Assembly: GCF_000005505.3 (NCBI RefSeq)
Contig: NC_016133.3
Coordinates: 26,452,508-26,516,507 of the forward strand
Length of the DNA stretch: 64,000 bases
Direction: 5' to 3'
From: Brachypodium distachyon
Taxonomy: Eukaryota > Streptophyta > Magnoliopsida > Poales > Poaceae
The position numbers were made by a program, and so were the translations under genes. This document shows, piece by piece, positions 33,090 to 44,600 of this stretch (positions are counted from its first letter, which is position 1; each line of letters begins with the position of its first letter). The notes below the pieces were generated by a model that was given only the letters and a program-made list of their open reading frames with translations, was not told the DNA's origin and did not search any database.

Positions 33090-34340
33090 TTATTCAATCG
33101 CCAACTTTCTACTTGCGGACAACAATGGGTCTGGACCAAGCAAAGTGGCGTTGAAGAGAAGGGGGTCGGCGACGGCCATCCCATATTGCTTCACCCTATA
33201 GGCCTCCCTCGTGTAGTGTACACACCACAGTCTTAATATGGTGTTGTCGAGGCACTTGCGGTTGAAGAGGTGAAACAAGTCGAGGAAGTCAATGCCGAAG
33301 GTAACGTCGTTTTCCCTCTGGATTTCCCCTGTATTGGAGTCGAAGAAGCCATAATGCTTTGGCACTCGAACCCTAATTTCCAGATTTGTTAGGTCCACGC
33401 CTGATGATGCCACATTCATGTATTTTTCATGGAGCTCTTGCATCTCTCGTAGCAGGTGATACAGGTCATCCTGGGATACCCTCGGTTGTCCGGGGTGGAA
33501 CAACAAAAATTGGGAGAATCGCCTGTCCATGAAATAAGATCCATCAGGCAATCTATCTCCAACACGGGGTGGGTGGGCATCTTCAGAATGTCTGGTCGCT
33601 CTTCCCAAATCCCTTGTATCTGCGGCGTGGTCTTTGGTTTTCTTCCCGTAGAAGACGACTCTTTCCCCTCCTTGGAGGAGCCCTTGCTTGCCTTGCTGCC
33701 TGTCCCCCTCTTGTTTTTCCTGCATCTCAGGAAATCGGAATTGTCCGTTTTATGGGGGACCTGCATCCCAGATGGGGCACTTGGACGAGGCTCCAATGGG
33801 GCCGATACTGCTGCGGCTCTCCGAGGGACGGGTCTTGGTATGGATGGCTTCGGGGCTTCGGGTCTAGGCGACGACGGAGGATTTTGGCCTACATTGTCGT
33901 TGCTGCACTCGACCACGGGTGAGAAGTCTCGTTCTGCAGGCTCGTAGTCCAAAGGACCAGGTGAGGCGCCAAGCGGCGACGGAGACGTCAGGCGCCAGGC
34001 GGGTGGAGATGGACCGAGGCGGGGCGACGGAGATGGCGACGGAGAAGGCTTCGTAGCGAGGACCACCAACCTCCTAGGCCAGATGACGTAGGAGTTGATG
34101 CAATCCCTTAGGGTCGTCGCCTCTTCGTGCGGAGGATAAGGGACTGGTTTGTCCTCAAAGCCCTTGAGCACGGAGTCCACCTGCACCCTGACCATGTCGT
34201 CTCACAAGGTCACGTGGTGCACCACGACCGTACGCGGCATCAGCACCCCGCGCGCGCCCAGAGGATTCCCCACTGTCGGCATGTGTAGCCGTCATTTGAC
34301 GCCCTTCTGCGCATCACAAACATGGCAACATCATTAATAG
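33090..34340 (-). pseudogene. CACTA accessory ORF (proline-rich, TNP1-like)
   Basis: The N-terminal part has VRVQVDSVLKGFEDKPVPYP and DCINSYVIWPRRLVVL, a domain repeatedly found before Ulp1 in plant CACTA elements. A Ser/Pro-rich linker follows (SPSPSPSPRLGPSPP), then a basic region, and a frame change near 33600 into HPVLEIDC / GDRLPDGSYFMD and LHEKYMNVASSGVDLTNLEI. A homologous segment is present at 40270-41200. The upstream short frame at 34728-34366 (EELVEKIPMLAREELRKLM) may be its first exon. The function is unknown; related proteins bind subterminal repeats. Confidence 0.6.
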
Positions 34341-35013
34341 ATTGGAGCATGATAGTGGTGTTTCACTATTTTTCGTGTCGTGTGAAGATGCTTACCGTGA
34401 GGTTCTCGTCGGGTGGCCCAAGCAGGTCAAGCTGGAACTCGGTGCCGGAGCATGAGGTGCTCTTATTCCCCAGCGGGGACGGATCCGGTGTGGGTGGGGT
34501 TGGTTGGATGGGCGCCGGCGGGAAAATACCGTGATCAATGAAGTTGTCGACGTCACGCTGGTCCCTTGCATGCCGCATGAGCTTCCTGAGCTCCTCCCTC
34601 GCCAACATCGGGATCTTCTCAACTAATTCCTCTGAGTTCCGTTCTTTGCTAGCCGCCCTTCTGCGTTTCTGGAAACCTTGCTCTTTTGCCATCTGCCTGT
34701 GAAAGGGCCCGGAACCGACACCTCGCATATGGCCCCCGTGCTCATTTCATTGCAGAGCATAGCTGATGGCATCATCCCACTATTGGTTGATAGATGAGTG
34801 GGAACCATCCGACTCCCACTCTGCCATTGCACCCTGTATACAAAAAACAACATGCTCGGTGTTAATCTTATATGTGAGTATAAGAAGCCCAACCGGTAAA
34901 AGAAGATGTTAGGACGAGGCCTTACGAGTGCAGCCTCTTGCTTCTCTGACATAGGCTCCAAGCCTGCCCACTGATTTGCGGTCATGGACGACCACAGCCA
35001 TTTGCTGGAGCAC

Positions 35014-37410
35014 TCACCGCGAAGCAAAGTTGGGACCCTCGGTTGTATCCCGGCTTTGTCCAATGGGACGCCCTCTGTTACGAAGATATCGCTTCAGCAC
35101 CTCATTGTATCGTTCGGGGCCAAACATGTTGTGAAGGAACGATGGCCCTAACAATAAGATCTCATCAGCGATGTGGACCATCAGATGGACCATAATGTCG
35201 AAGAACGTTGGGGGAAAGAACATCTCACATTCGCACAATATCTGTATCATTGCGTCCCTCAGTTGCAGGCAACGGTCCACCGTGATTGACTTCTGGCCGA
35301 TCGTGTCGAAGAAGTCACAGAGCTTCATGACCGTCTCTCTCACCCATGGCTCCATGCAGCCTCTTATTGCAACCGGAAGTAACTGTGTGAGAATCACGTG
35401 GCAGTCATGACACTTCATGCCAACCAGCTTGTGACTCTTCATGTCAACGAGTTTCTTGATGCTGGATGAGTAGTTCGATGGAACTTTGATGCCATGGAGA
35501 CACTCGCACATTCTATGCAGCTCGGCTTTGCTCAGACTGTAACACGCAGGTTTGCATCGTGTATATATCATGCGTTCACCATTCTTGTTTTCCTGCGGTG
35601 CCTCTTCCTCTATCAGCCACAGCTTCTCCTTTATCCCCATCCACTGCAGGTCCTTCCATGCCTTTGGTCCATCTTTTGACTTGCCCGCGTGGTGCATCAT
35701 CAAGCCCAACAGGCTATCGCACACGTTCTTCTCGACATGCATGACGTCTGTGTTGTGACGGCTCTGTAAGAACCTCCAGTAAGGCAGGTCTCAGAACACG
35801 GACCTCCTCTTGTACGTAAGGCTGCCATCTGGACCAGTAGCCGGCTGTGCTTTCCCGGCCACGACTTCGAGGTTCCTGACAATTTCGTATACTTCGTGTC
35901 CAGTCAGTTCCCTCGGTTTGTGACACCTCTCTGCCCTCCCGTTGAAGTTTTCCTTATCATCCCTCCACGGGTCCTTCATCTCCAGCCACTTACGGTGTCC
36001 CATGTACACAATCTTTTTTGATTCTGGCAGGAACAGCTCTTCTATCTCATCCCCGCACTTTCTATTGTACCCATGTGTTGACTGGCACGATGAGTTCCTG
36101 TTCGCCGGGTAGTCATGCACACATGTCAGGAGAGCTGCTCGAAGGGTGAACTCCTTCTTCTTATAAGCACCCCAAACCTTTCGACCCTTCTCCCAAAGCT
36201 CCTTGAGCTCATCCTTCAACAGCTCCAGATACACATTGAGATCAGCTCTAGGATGCTTAGGGCCTTGTATGAGCATTGATAGGTAGATGTACTTCCTCTT
36301 CATGACAAGCCAAGGGGGGGGGGGTTGTATATGAACATGATCACTGGCCATGTGCTGCGTTTGCTACTCAAGTTTCCGAACGGATTGATCCTGTCCGTAC
36401 TCATCCCGAACCTGATGTTCCTGGGCTCTGTGCCGAACTCGGGGAATTCGTCGTCCAGAGTCCTCCATTGAGCCGCATCTGCGGGGTGTCTGAGGACTCC
36501 ATCATCATTGCGGTACACGCCCTCGGGATCGATATCCGCCTGAGTCGCGTCGTGGTAGATGAACCACCTGGCCTCCTTCTCGTTCTGGAACCAACGCTCC
36601 AGCCTAGTGCCACATGGGAGATACCAGACCGTCTTTGCCGCCGGACCACGCTTCACTTCTTCCTCCTTGCCGTCATCAGGATTGGGGTCTTCATCCTATA
36701 TCGGATGTTTTGCATACTGGACAGCTGTGCATGTCTTTGTAGTCGCCCTTATAGATGATGCAGTCCAGCGGACAAGCATGGTATCTGATGACCTCTAACC
36801 CGAGGGGGCATGTAACTTTCTTCGCCTCGTACGTGCTCTTAGGAAACTTGTTGCCCGGAGGAAGTACCATACGTAGGTAACTCAGAATCTCCGTAAATCC
36901 CGAGTCCACGATGTTGTATTTTGCCTTTATAAGCAAAAGCTCGAGCGTTACTTCTAGCACACTGTTATCCACGTCAGCATTTTCATATAACGGTGTCTCG
37001 GCATCCTCCCTTAGCTTCTCGAACTTACGGGACACCCTCTCATCCTCAGGGTCATCCAACTGATTCTACAGATGATGATCGTCCAACATTTCAACCATCC
37101 TACCGGTTGGAACGTCCTGTGGATCCTCGCCACAGTATGCTTCTTCACCAGGCTAGTCATCAGACTCCATGTTTTCCATCTCAATGCCGTGATCAACTTC
37201 AATGCCATCCTCCCCGTGAAAAGTCCACCGTGAATAACCAGGCACAAATCCCCGCATGAGCAAGTGTATCTCGACATCCTCTGGCTCGTACAGCTTGCTG
37301 TTCCGACATCTCACACAGGGACAACACATCTTATCACCCCCTCTCCTATGCATATCTTCCACGCCGGCATCGACAAAGTCTTCAGCCGCTCTATCCACTC
37401 AACACATAAC
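35014..37410 (-). pseudogene. CACTA transposase TNP2 with DUF4218
   Basis: The protein would cut and join the element ends. In order on the minus strand: transposase-associated domain (about 37398-37160; MCCPCVRCRNSKLYEPEDVE, GFVPGYSRWTFHGE), TNP2 (37059-35791; KVTCPLGLEVIRYHACPLDC, WYLPCGTRLERWF, ARWFIYHDA, ADLNVYLELLKDELKELW, YPANRNSSCQSTHGY), and DUF4218 (35742-35014; MHVEKNVCDSLLGLMMH, LPVAIRGCMEP, FFPPTFFDIMVHLMVHI, FGPERYNEVLKRYLRNR). Frame breaks occur at several points. One lies exactly at an 11-base G run (36314-36324) inside the conserved NLPPWL-type string. A stop at 35791 separates TNP2 from DUF4218. The coding potential is otherwise close to full length. Confidence 0.9.
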
Positions 37411-37739
37411 ATGTCCTCGTACATCCAAACACGACAAAAATGAATCAATTTGATCGACAAAAATGGAAAATTTCGGCATGACCTATGCTAAAAAATAGAA
37501 TTATGCATTACAAAATTCGATGCCTGCATCAAAACAAATTACCCTCACCCACATGAAAACCACCCACATCGGCACGACGGCCGGTATCACATGACATAAG
37601 AAATACACGGCACGAAGACCGGTGTCAACACACATTTAATATGCTTGGAACATGCATGTACACCGTTCCCGAGGTTAAGCTTAACCCTAGTGCTAACCCC
37701 AGGGGCTAAGCTCCCCCATAAGCAGCAGCAGCCATGGAC

Positions 37740-37850
37740 TCCAGAGAGAGAGAGCTAGAGAGAGAGAGAGAGCTGCAGAGAGAGAGGGAGAGAGCGACCT
37801 AGAGAGTGAGGGAGCTCATCGGAGCAAAATTAAAGCGACAGAGAGAGGGA
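37740..37850. repeat. GA microsatellite
   Basis: Interrupted (GA)n tract in the TNP2 upstream region; the longest uninterrupted part is about eight GA units. Confidence 0.85.
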
Positions 37851-38823
37851 TCCGGGAGGGAGGGCCCTCACTAGGTTGAGGGGGAGCTCCAGAGACAGCG
37901 GGGGCAACCCGGGAGAGCCGTCGGAGAGAGATCAGGGCCGGATTTGCCACCACCGGCCACCGCGCCAGTAATGGCTTTTTGGCCAAATTGAAGAAGAAGA
38001 AGGAGAGGAAGAAGGGAGAGAAAGAAGAAGGAGAAGGGGGGGAGAGCTACCTTGGAGCCACCGCCATCAATTTTGGCAGGGCTTCACCGCCGGTGAGGAG
38101 CAGAGCCGCAGCTGGTCCAAGACAGACGCGCGAGCTCGAACAACTTCGGGCTTGCATAGCAGTTATATATAGGAAGCTCACCAGTGGCAGGTGTACGGAT
38201 AAACCGCCGCTGGTGACCTCCAGCGGTAGGCGGAAAAATAAACCGCCACTGGAGGCCTCAGCAGTGGCGGGTAACTTGAGACCCGCCACTGGAGATCGCC
38301 CACCTGTTTCCCCGCTTTAGTCGCACCTCGCTAGTTTACATGAGTTCCGACCAGCATAAAAAGGATTCCGCACCGCACTTACCGGTGGTTACTACTCAGT
38401 GCTCAGTGCGTTCCCCGTTCCGGTTGAGTACTAAACTAATGATCGGGCGGTGGTTAAGGGGTTCAGGGAAGATCACTGAGACTGAGTAGTACCATCATGT
38501 ATCGGGTGGTCTACCAGTGGCGATTCTTTTTTACGGCCGCCACTGGTGGTTGTTAGGGTTTCCATGGCCATTTCCAGTGGCGGTGACAAACACAGCCACT
38601 GGTGCTGGACCACGAGTGGCCTGACTTGTTTTGGAACAATATTGACCGCCACTGGTGGCTCTCATGGATGCCTCGAGAGGCCTCCAGTGACGATGTGTTT
38701 TTTGATCCGTTTTAACCGCCACTTGAGGGGGATCACGGATGGAATTTTCTGTAGTACTGTCCTCTCCTGAGTGCCTCCTCCTCTCCTGAGCCCCTCCTCT
38801 CCGAATCGGGCAAGTGCGTCAGC

Positions 38824-39206
38824 ATGGAGACAGGATGGATTTGGACGCGGCGGCGACGCATGTGGACTTCTAGGATGGCGTCGGATCCGGCCGACCCCGC
38901 CCTAGCTAGCTCCGTTCCCTCCGCTCCAGTGCCGCGTTCTCCGATGGATCCGGCTGACCCTGACACCGCCACCACCGCCACTGCCGTGTTCAATCTTGCC
39001 GCAGGTACGGCAGTTTCCCTCACCGATCTCTCTGTTTACCTCTCTCACATTCTTTGTCTCTGTAGATCCGTACCCCCTCGACACCAATGGAAGAGCCGCA
39101 GACGCGGGGTGGGTCATCGGCGGTGGATGTGTTGCAGCGCACGGTGGAGCTCGACACCGACAGCGCGACGACCGGCTTCAACAACTTCGCCGAGAGTTCT
39201 TTTTTT
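38824..39206 (+). other. Two-exon gene-like unit of unknown function
   Basis: An ATG at 38824 (others in frame at 38857 and 38875) opens a GC-rich exon encoding MASDPADPALASSVPSAPVP-like low-complexity residues. A donor GTACGG at 39005 and an acceptor CTCTGTAG ending at 39065 define a possible 61-bp intron. The second exon reads DPYPLDTNGRAADAGWVIGG and ends at a TAA near 39206. With the TATA box at 31790 and a pyrimidine-rich leader on both sides of the CACTA insertion, it forms a coherent transcription unit, about 107 residues long. No family is recognised. It may be a captured host gene fragment or a CACTA accessory gene. Confidence 0.4.
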
Positions 39207-39375
39207 AAAATTGTTCTATCCTTGTCCTGATATTCCTATGTTGATGACGGTTTCATGATGGAGACTGTTATTAACAGGGTGACTATGGATATGAGTTAGT
39301 AATTCATCTTAGATCTGAAATGATTCGTGTTGATTTCTCGTTGGGTAACCATTTTACTGTACTGGACTTCGACTA

Positions 39376-40269
39376 TGTAAGACCCCAATAGGCATGATTC
39401 GAACGCCACCAGTTATCCGGGTTCGAGCTCGGAGACACGAATGCCGATGTATGCTAACGATGCTTTTGCCCAGATGCAATTAACTGGACCCGATCCGGTC
39501 GAGTGTTCCAGACACGTTATTCTATCATCCTTGAAAAACTATCTGGACGTACCCTGGAAACATCCATATGCGTTATGCTATCATCCTTGAAAAACTGAGC
39601 CCTAGGTTGTTTCCCTGGTCATAAATGCATACTGAGAATCTACAAGGTTCAAACTTGACGCCATATGCGTCGACTAAACTGATTTCAGCTCGACACGTTG
39701 TCGACTCGACAGCTTCTGATTCTTGAGTCCCTACTCGAGTCTACGACTCAACTAGGCACTCGGGAGATAACTGACGTGGGAATGACCCACGTGGTCCTCA
39801 CCTTCGGTATACCTGCTACGGCTAACCAGGAGGCCCACTTGGAGGCCCACTACAATCCGTGAAGCTCAACTACCTCGGCTTGCAGCTTAAGAGAAGAACA
39901 GACAAGGAAACCGAATCAGGGTTTAAATATAACTTGTAACCGATCCTGACTCTACGCCTGAAACCTAGCCTCCTATATAAAGGACTAGGAGGGGAAGCCG
40001 GGGAGGACAGATCTAGACAGATTACTCTCACATAGACACTCTCTAGATCCAATCTGCGCACCATAGCCTCATTGGCAATTATGTAATCTCTAATTAATAC
40101 AGTCAACAAGAGCATGACATAGGATATTACACCTCCGGGTGGCCTGAACTTGAGTAAAACTATGTCCCCTACGTCTTTGTTAGCCGACGGAATCGCCAAC
40201 ACACACGTGTCGCTCTGCCCTAAACACAAAGCCCCTCAACATGGGCATTGCCGAAGTGGAACTTCGTCA
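39376..40269 (+). mobile_element. Tat element 3' end (copy E)
   Basis: From 39376 (TGTAAGACCCCAA, similar to 20668 in copy D) runs a non-coding 3' region with a 60-bp duplication of CTATCATCCTTGAAAAACT (39519 and 39579). A purine tract CACTCGGGAGATAAC precedes the LTR start TGACGTGGG at 39772. The LTR ends CTTCGTCA at 40269 (498 bp). TATATAAAGG lies at 39974-39983 and the conserved Tat block at 40111-40158. Everything upstream, including gag-pol, is missing. The right flank is directly the second CACTA fragment. Confidence 0.78.
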
Positions 40270-41200
40270 ATAATGCTTTGGCACATGAATCCTAATTTAC
40301 AGATCTGTTATGTTGGTACCAGGTGATGCTATTTTCATGTAGAATTCATGTAGCTCCTGCATCTCTCGTGGCAGGCCAAACAGGTCATGTTCGAGCACCA
40401 GCGGTTTTCCAGGGCGTAACAACAAAACTTGGAGTATTGCATATCTATCTCCAGCTACCGGGTACCTATTCATCCTCAGAACGTCTGGTCGCTCTTCCCA
40501 ATTCCCTTGGATCGGTTGCATGTTCATCTGTTGCCTCCCCGTTGAGGACGACTCTTTCGCCTTGGAGCAGTCCTTGCTTACCTTGCCACCTCTCCCCTCT
40601 TGTTACTCCCGCATCTCTCGAAATCAGAATTATTTGGTTTCTCGGGGACATGCTTGCCAGATTGGGTTCTTGGATGGTGCTCCACTAGGTCCGTTGCTTC
40701 AAGTCTCTAAGGGACGGGTCGGGTATTGCTTGCTGCGGGGCTTGGTGATTGGGTGGTGACGGGTTGTGCTGTGTCGGAGGATCGAGTTCTGCACAATCAT
40801 CGTTGCAGTCCGTAGCAGGTTCGTAGTCTAAATTCCTGGGTGAGGCGCCAAGGGGCGGTTGAGACGGCAAGCGCCGGGCGGGTGGAGACGGATCGAGACG
40901 GGACGACGGAGATGGAGACGGCGAAGGCCCCATAGAGAGGGTTACCAACCTCCTAGGCCACATGATGTTGCTGTTGATGCAAGTGCTTAGAGTCATCGCC
41001 TCTTCCTCCGGAGGATAAGGGACCTTTGCCTCCTCGTATCCCTTGAGCACGGAGTCCACCTGCACCCTGACAACATCGTCTGGCATGGTCTTGTGGTGCA
41101 CCACGGCCTCACGCGGCATCAGCAACCCGCGCTCGCCATGAGGATTCCCCGCCGGCGGCATGCGTATCCGATATTTCACAACCTTCTGCGCGTGACAACT
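40270..41200 (-). pseudogene. Fragment of a second CACTA accessory ORF
   Basis: The stretch matches 33350-34300 of the complete CACTA in the same orientation: VRVQVDSVLKGYEEAKVPYP, NSNIMWPRRLVTL, SPSPSPSSRLDPSPP and LHEFYMKIASPGTNITDL. Identity looks moderate, so it is an older or different family member, not a recent duplicate. It starts abruptly at the end of Tat LTR E with ATAATGCTTTGGCAC, a string also present at 33350. Confidence 0.8.
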
Positions 41201-41639
41201 TAGAAGTAATGGAAATTAGTTTGTTACCGATTCCTAATTTAAAAAATGTGCAAGTCCCAAACACCACTTGAGAGTTGAGATACAATGTTTGGGATAAAAG
41301 AAAACAGTTTTTGTTTAATCTTTTTATGCTTTTGGGTAAATATAAAATATTGCTAATCTCTTCTAGTTAAGTTACATTTAGTACAGAGTCAAGATAATTA
41401 ACACTAGTACACAACAAGCTCGTCTAGTCCCCAAATAGTTTGTCCACGGGTTCATAACACAAGCGTGGTCTCAGTCTCAACTTTATGAAGAAGAAAGAGA
41501 AACAACAGGTGCAAAATATAATTTCTTTGGCCATTTTGGCAACACTCTCACTCTTTCTGCTTACTTTTGGATTACGCTAGAAAAGGCAGAATTAACAGGG
41601 TGTGGGAGTGGAGGCAAAGATTCCACTCTCCTTGCCGTC
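41201..41639. other. 3' flank of MOB1
   Basis: AT-rich sequence after the MOB1 stop (minus strand). It would hold the 3' UTR and poly(A) site; no clear signal was fixed. Confidence 0.4.
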
Positions 41640-44600
41640 TTAGCAAACCGTCACAATGGATTCGATTAGATCAATAAGAGGCGCAAGCTCGGCCTTGTCG
41701 ATCAATTTGAACTCCTGCACAAAGAATAAAATTATTGAAATTTCAAAAAAAAATACTACTAATACAAAATTCATTCGTTTCACATATAAACTCAGACCAA
41801 GAAATATTCTGTAAACAAAAATTCCTGGAAAAAAAATCGGACCCAGTCTGGCCAAACAGAAACGCACTGCTGAATAAACCAACTGTGCGTTTGCGGAACA
41901 TAATGATGGCATCCGTATTTAAATATATCAAACTTGTCCTCGCACTTCATAGCGAAATGGCATGAATTTAAAATACATGAAACTTATCATCCCCTTCAAA
42001 ATATGTACTAACGCTTTAGATATGGATACAGGCTTAGCAAAATTATAGAACTATGAAATATTTTTCATGATAAATTTGATAGCATGTTTTATTTGAACAA
42101 TATCAATAAATATCTGACATATCAATATCCAAAGTTAGGGAAATTTGGACTAACACTCTATAAGCTGTGTGCCAAATAGCAACACGGTAGAACATGGCGT
42201 CATTTTTATAGTATGATAAAACCGAACCCCTCCCAGCCCTCTCATGCCTACTATTTGTGGCCGTTGGAGTATGCAATCAAACTGTTTCCACCGTGCACCC
42301 TTCGCTGGGCCAGGCAACAAGGATTACGTCACACCCACTCCGCGATCTCGCATAAGAATGCAACATCTTCCAGGTTCCTTTACCCAGTTGAACTTCTCTA
42401 AATCTTTCTTCCACTCTTGATCTTTAACCTGGAGACCATCATAACCTGCTGCGCCTTATCATAGGAAGTGGTATCTTCTAGGTTTCGAGTGCACAGGATG
42501 CATATATCTATGTAGCGTGTAATCGAATGCAGTTATTCCTTAACTTAGTCGAATGCAGGATTTCTTTTATGTTCCTGGGATAATTTTATCGAAGCCCTTG
42601 GTTCCATTTGGCTCACATGATGTAATTTTTTTTCTTTTGAAAAGGATGTTGAAACCTCCGGCCTCTTTATTGATTTATTAATAAGTCTGGCGAGAATACA
42701 ACGATCAACCGACCAAAGCCACCAATCTATTCGTACAAGTCTGATGAAGAATGTGGCCATTATCAGAGCCGACTGTCCTGACCGCACACCACCGTCCAAC
42801 ATCTAAATCCAAAAGCCACACGAGGAGCACAACCAAGCAAGCGAATTCTCAGCGTGTGTCAACTGCGCACGCTTCAGAATCAACGACCACCATCTTCCAC
42901 CAACCCATTTTCGGGACAAAAAACGGAGCATTTAACATGGGAGGATCCAGCATGTGCCAATTTTGATATACCATTACAAATTTTAAATTTTCACCATTGA
43001 TGCCCTTCTAATTTAAGTTATATTCTTTTAAAACTGTTTAAGTGCCCTCTCAAGTTTTCTCCTGGCTCCGTCCCGGGTTGCCAGGCTTGCCATCGATGAC
43101 GCAAACCAGAGCCCAGCAGCCGACGCCACGACGCCACCATTCACCCGCAAATCTAGCGTTCCCCCGGCGACGTCCCCAGGAGTGAAAGCGACACCCAGGA
43201 ACTTAGGGCGGTGGTGACGCGTAGGTACCTCAACGCCTCAAAGAAGGAGTCGTGGTCGGACTAGCCGACCAAGAATTTCTCCCGCCCGTTACCTGCGGAT
43301 CCGGCGAGGAGAAGAGCCTGCCGCAGCCGCCACAACGCCACGCGCTGACGAGGCCAGGGCCGCCGCCACACGCCGACGCGGTCAGGGAGACGCGCGGCCA
43401 CAACGGCCGGCCGCCGTCACGTGCCGACGCAGCCAAGGAGACGCCGCCGCAAGGGCCGCCCGCCGCCACGCTGAGGGCAGCAGCCGCCGGCCGCCGCCAC
43501 ACGCCGCCGCAGCCTCCCGCCGCCGCTAGGGCCTGGCTTGCGCCGCTGGCACAGATCCGCCGCGCGCACAGGGCCCTGCCACTACCGGCGCTGCACGGGC
43601 TTTGCCCGGCGACGAGAGCCGGCAGCGGCGAGGGAAGAGAATGGTGGATGGGACTTCCGGTTTTTTCGGATCGGGGGAAGAGGTCGGGAGAACGCGGACC
43701 TCACGTGGTTATCTCGCGTAAGAACAGACCACTGGAGATGTAATTGTATCCCCCGACTACACTGTATCACTTATGTGATGAACAAGCAACTTGTCGTTCT
43801 GAAGGCCACCTTATAGTAAGTTAGTAACAAGGATAGTATTTGTTTCATGTATGCGTCTTCAGTACTATAGTATTTATTTACTATCTTTGCATATATCTCA
43901 ACAATTTAGGGACGGACACAACAGCGAGAAGGGCACATCAACAGGCAACTTACCCAAGTGAACAATGTAAAATGCTTGAAGCAAGTGTTGAGATGGGCTT
44001 CTTCCTTGAGGCTCACAATCTTCTGAAAATGTGTGTGATAAATATGAGCATAAACACGGAAAAGACGCTTGAATATTGTCTTCACTACTTCCCGAAAATT
44101 CTGTGGGAAAGGGGTACCTGAACAAAATAGTTGAATGAAATCAATCAACAGAAACGTACTACTCCTATAAATGCTAACAAGAAGTTGATCTGATAAATGC
44201 AGCTTCTAAACCCGACTCTGTAATGTACCAAGTTTCTGAGGGAAAATGGACTCATCGTCAAGCTGGACCTCAATCCAGTCCATCAAATACTCTACATATT
44301 TTGGTGCTGAAACTTCTATAGGTTTCTTGATCTGCACTCCATCAGCCCATCTGTACTCAAACCTGTAATGTTTGGTGTCGCCAGTCAAAAACTCTAGCCA
44401 ACAAAACCTGTAATGTTTCTTGATCTAATTGGCATCTTACTTTGATCCGGCTGTCATCGTTGGACATGTAGCAGGTGTGCAGAACTCCATCAGAGTGCCA
44501 TATAAGATATTCACCTGATTGAAGAAATCAACAGCTGTGGAAAAGAAGAGAAAAGTTATTGATACATAACACAATTTCAGTTTATGGCTTCTCCTAAGAA

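Larger units (their letters stand above)
31878..38759 (-). mobile_element. Complete CACTA transposon (6.9 kb) with TSD TCC
   Basis: The left end is CACTACTCCAAAAACCCC and the right end, read inwards on the minus strand, is CAGTACTACAGAAAATTCC. Both sides carry the 3-bp duplication TCC (31875-31877 and 38760-38762). Subterminal arrays of CCAGTGGCGG and CCGCCACTGG fill 31895-32210 and 38165-38740, the usual TNP1-type binding zone. All genes are on the minus strand: TNP2 with DUF4218 (37410-35014), an accessory proline-rich ORF (34340-33090) and an Ulp1-like protease (32925-32393). The 37421-38160 stretch upstream of TNP2 holds GA repeats (37740-37850) and a purine-rich leader. Confidence 0.9.

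Noticed and set aside
38824..39258. Confident host gene call
   Set aside because: No homology recognised; kept only as a gene-like unit.
41640..41912. Stand-alone 90-residue ORF
   Set aside because: Only the last 24 codons are coding (MOB1 exon 7); the rest is intron.
43230..43743. Arg/Pro/Ala-rich ORFs in MOB1 intron 6
   Set aside because: GC-rich part of the retroposon; open in several frames, no recognisable domain.
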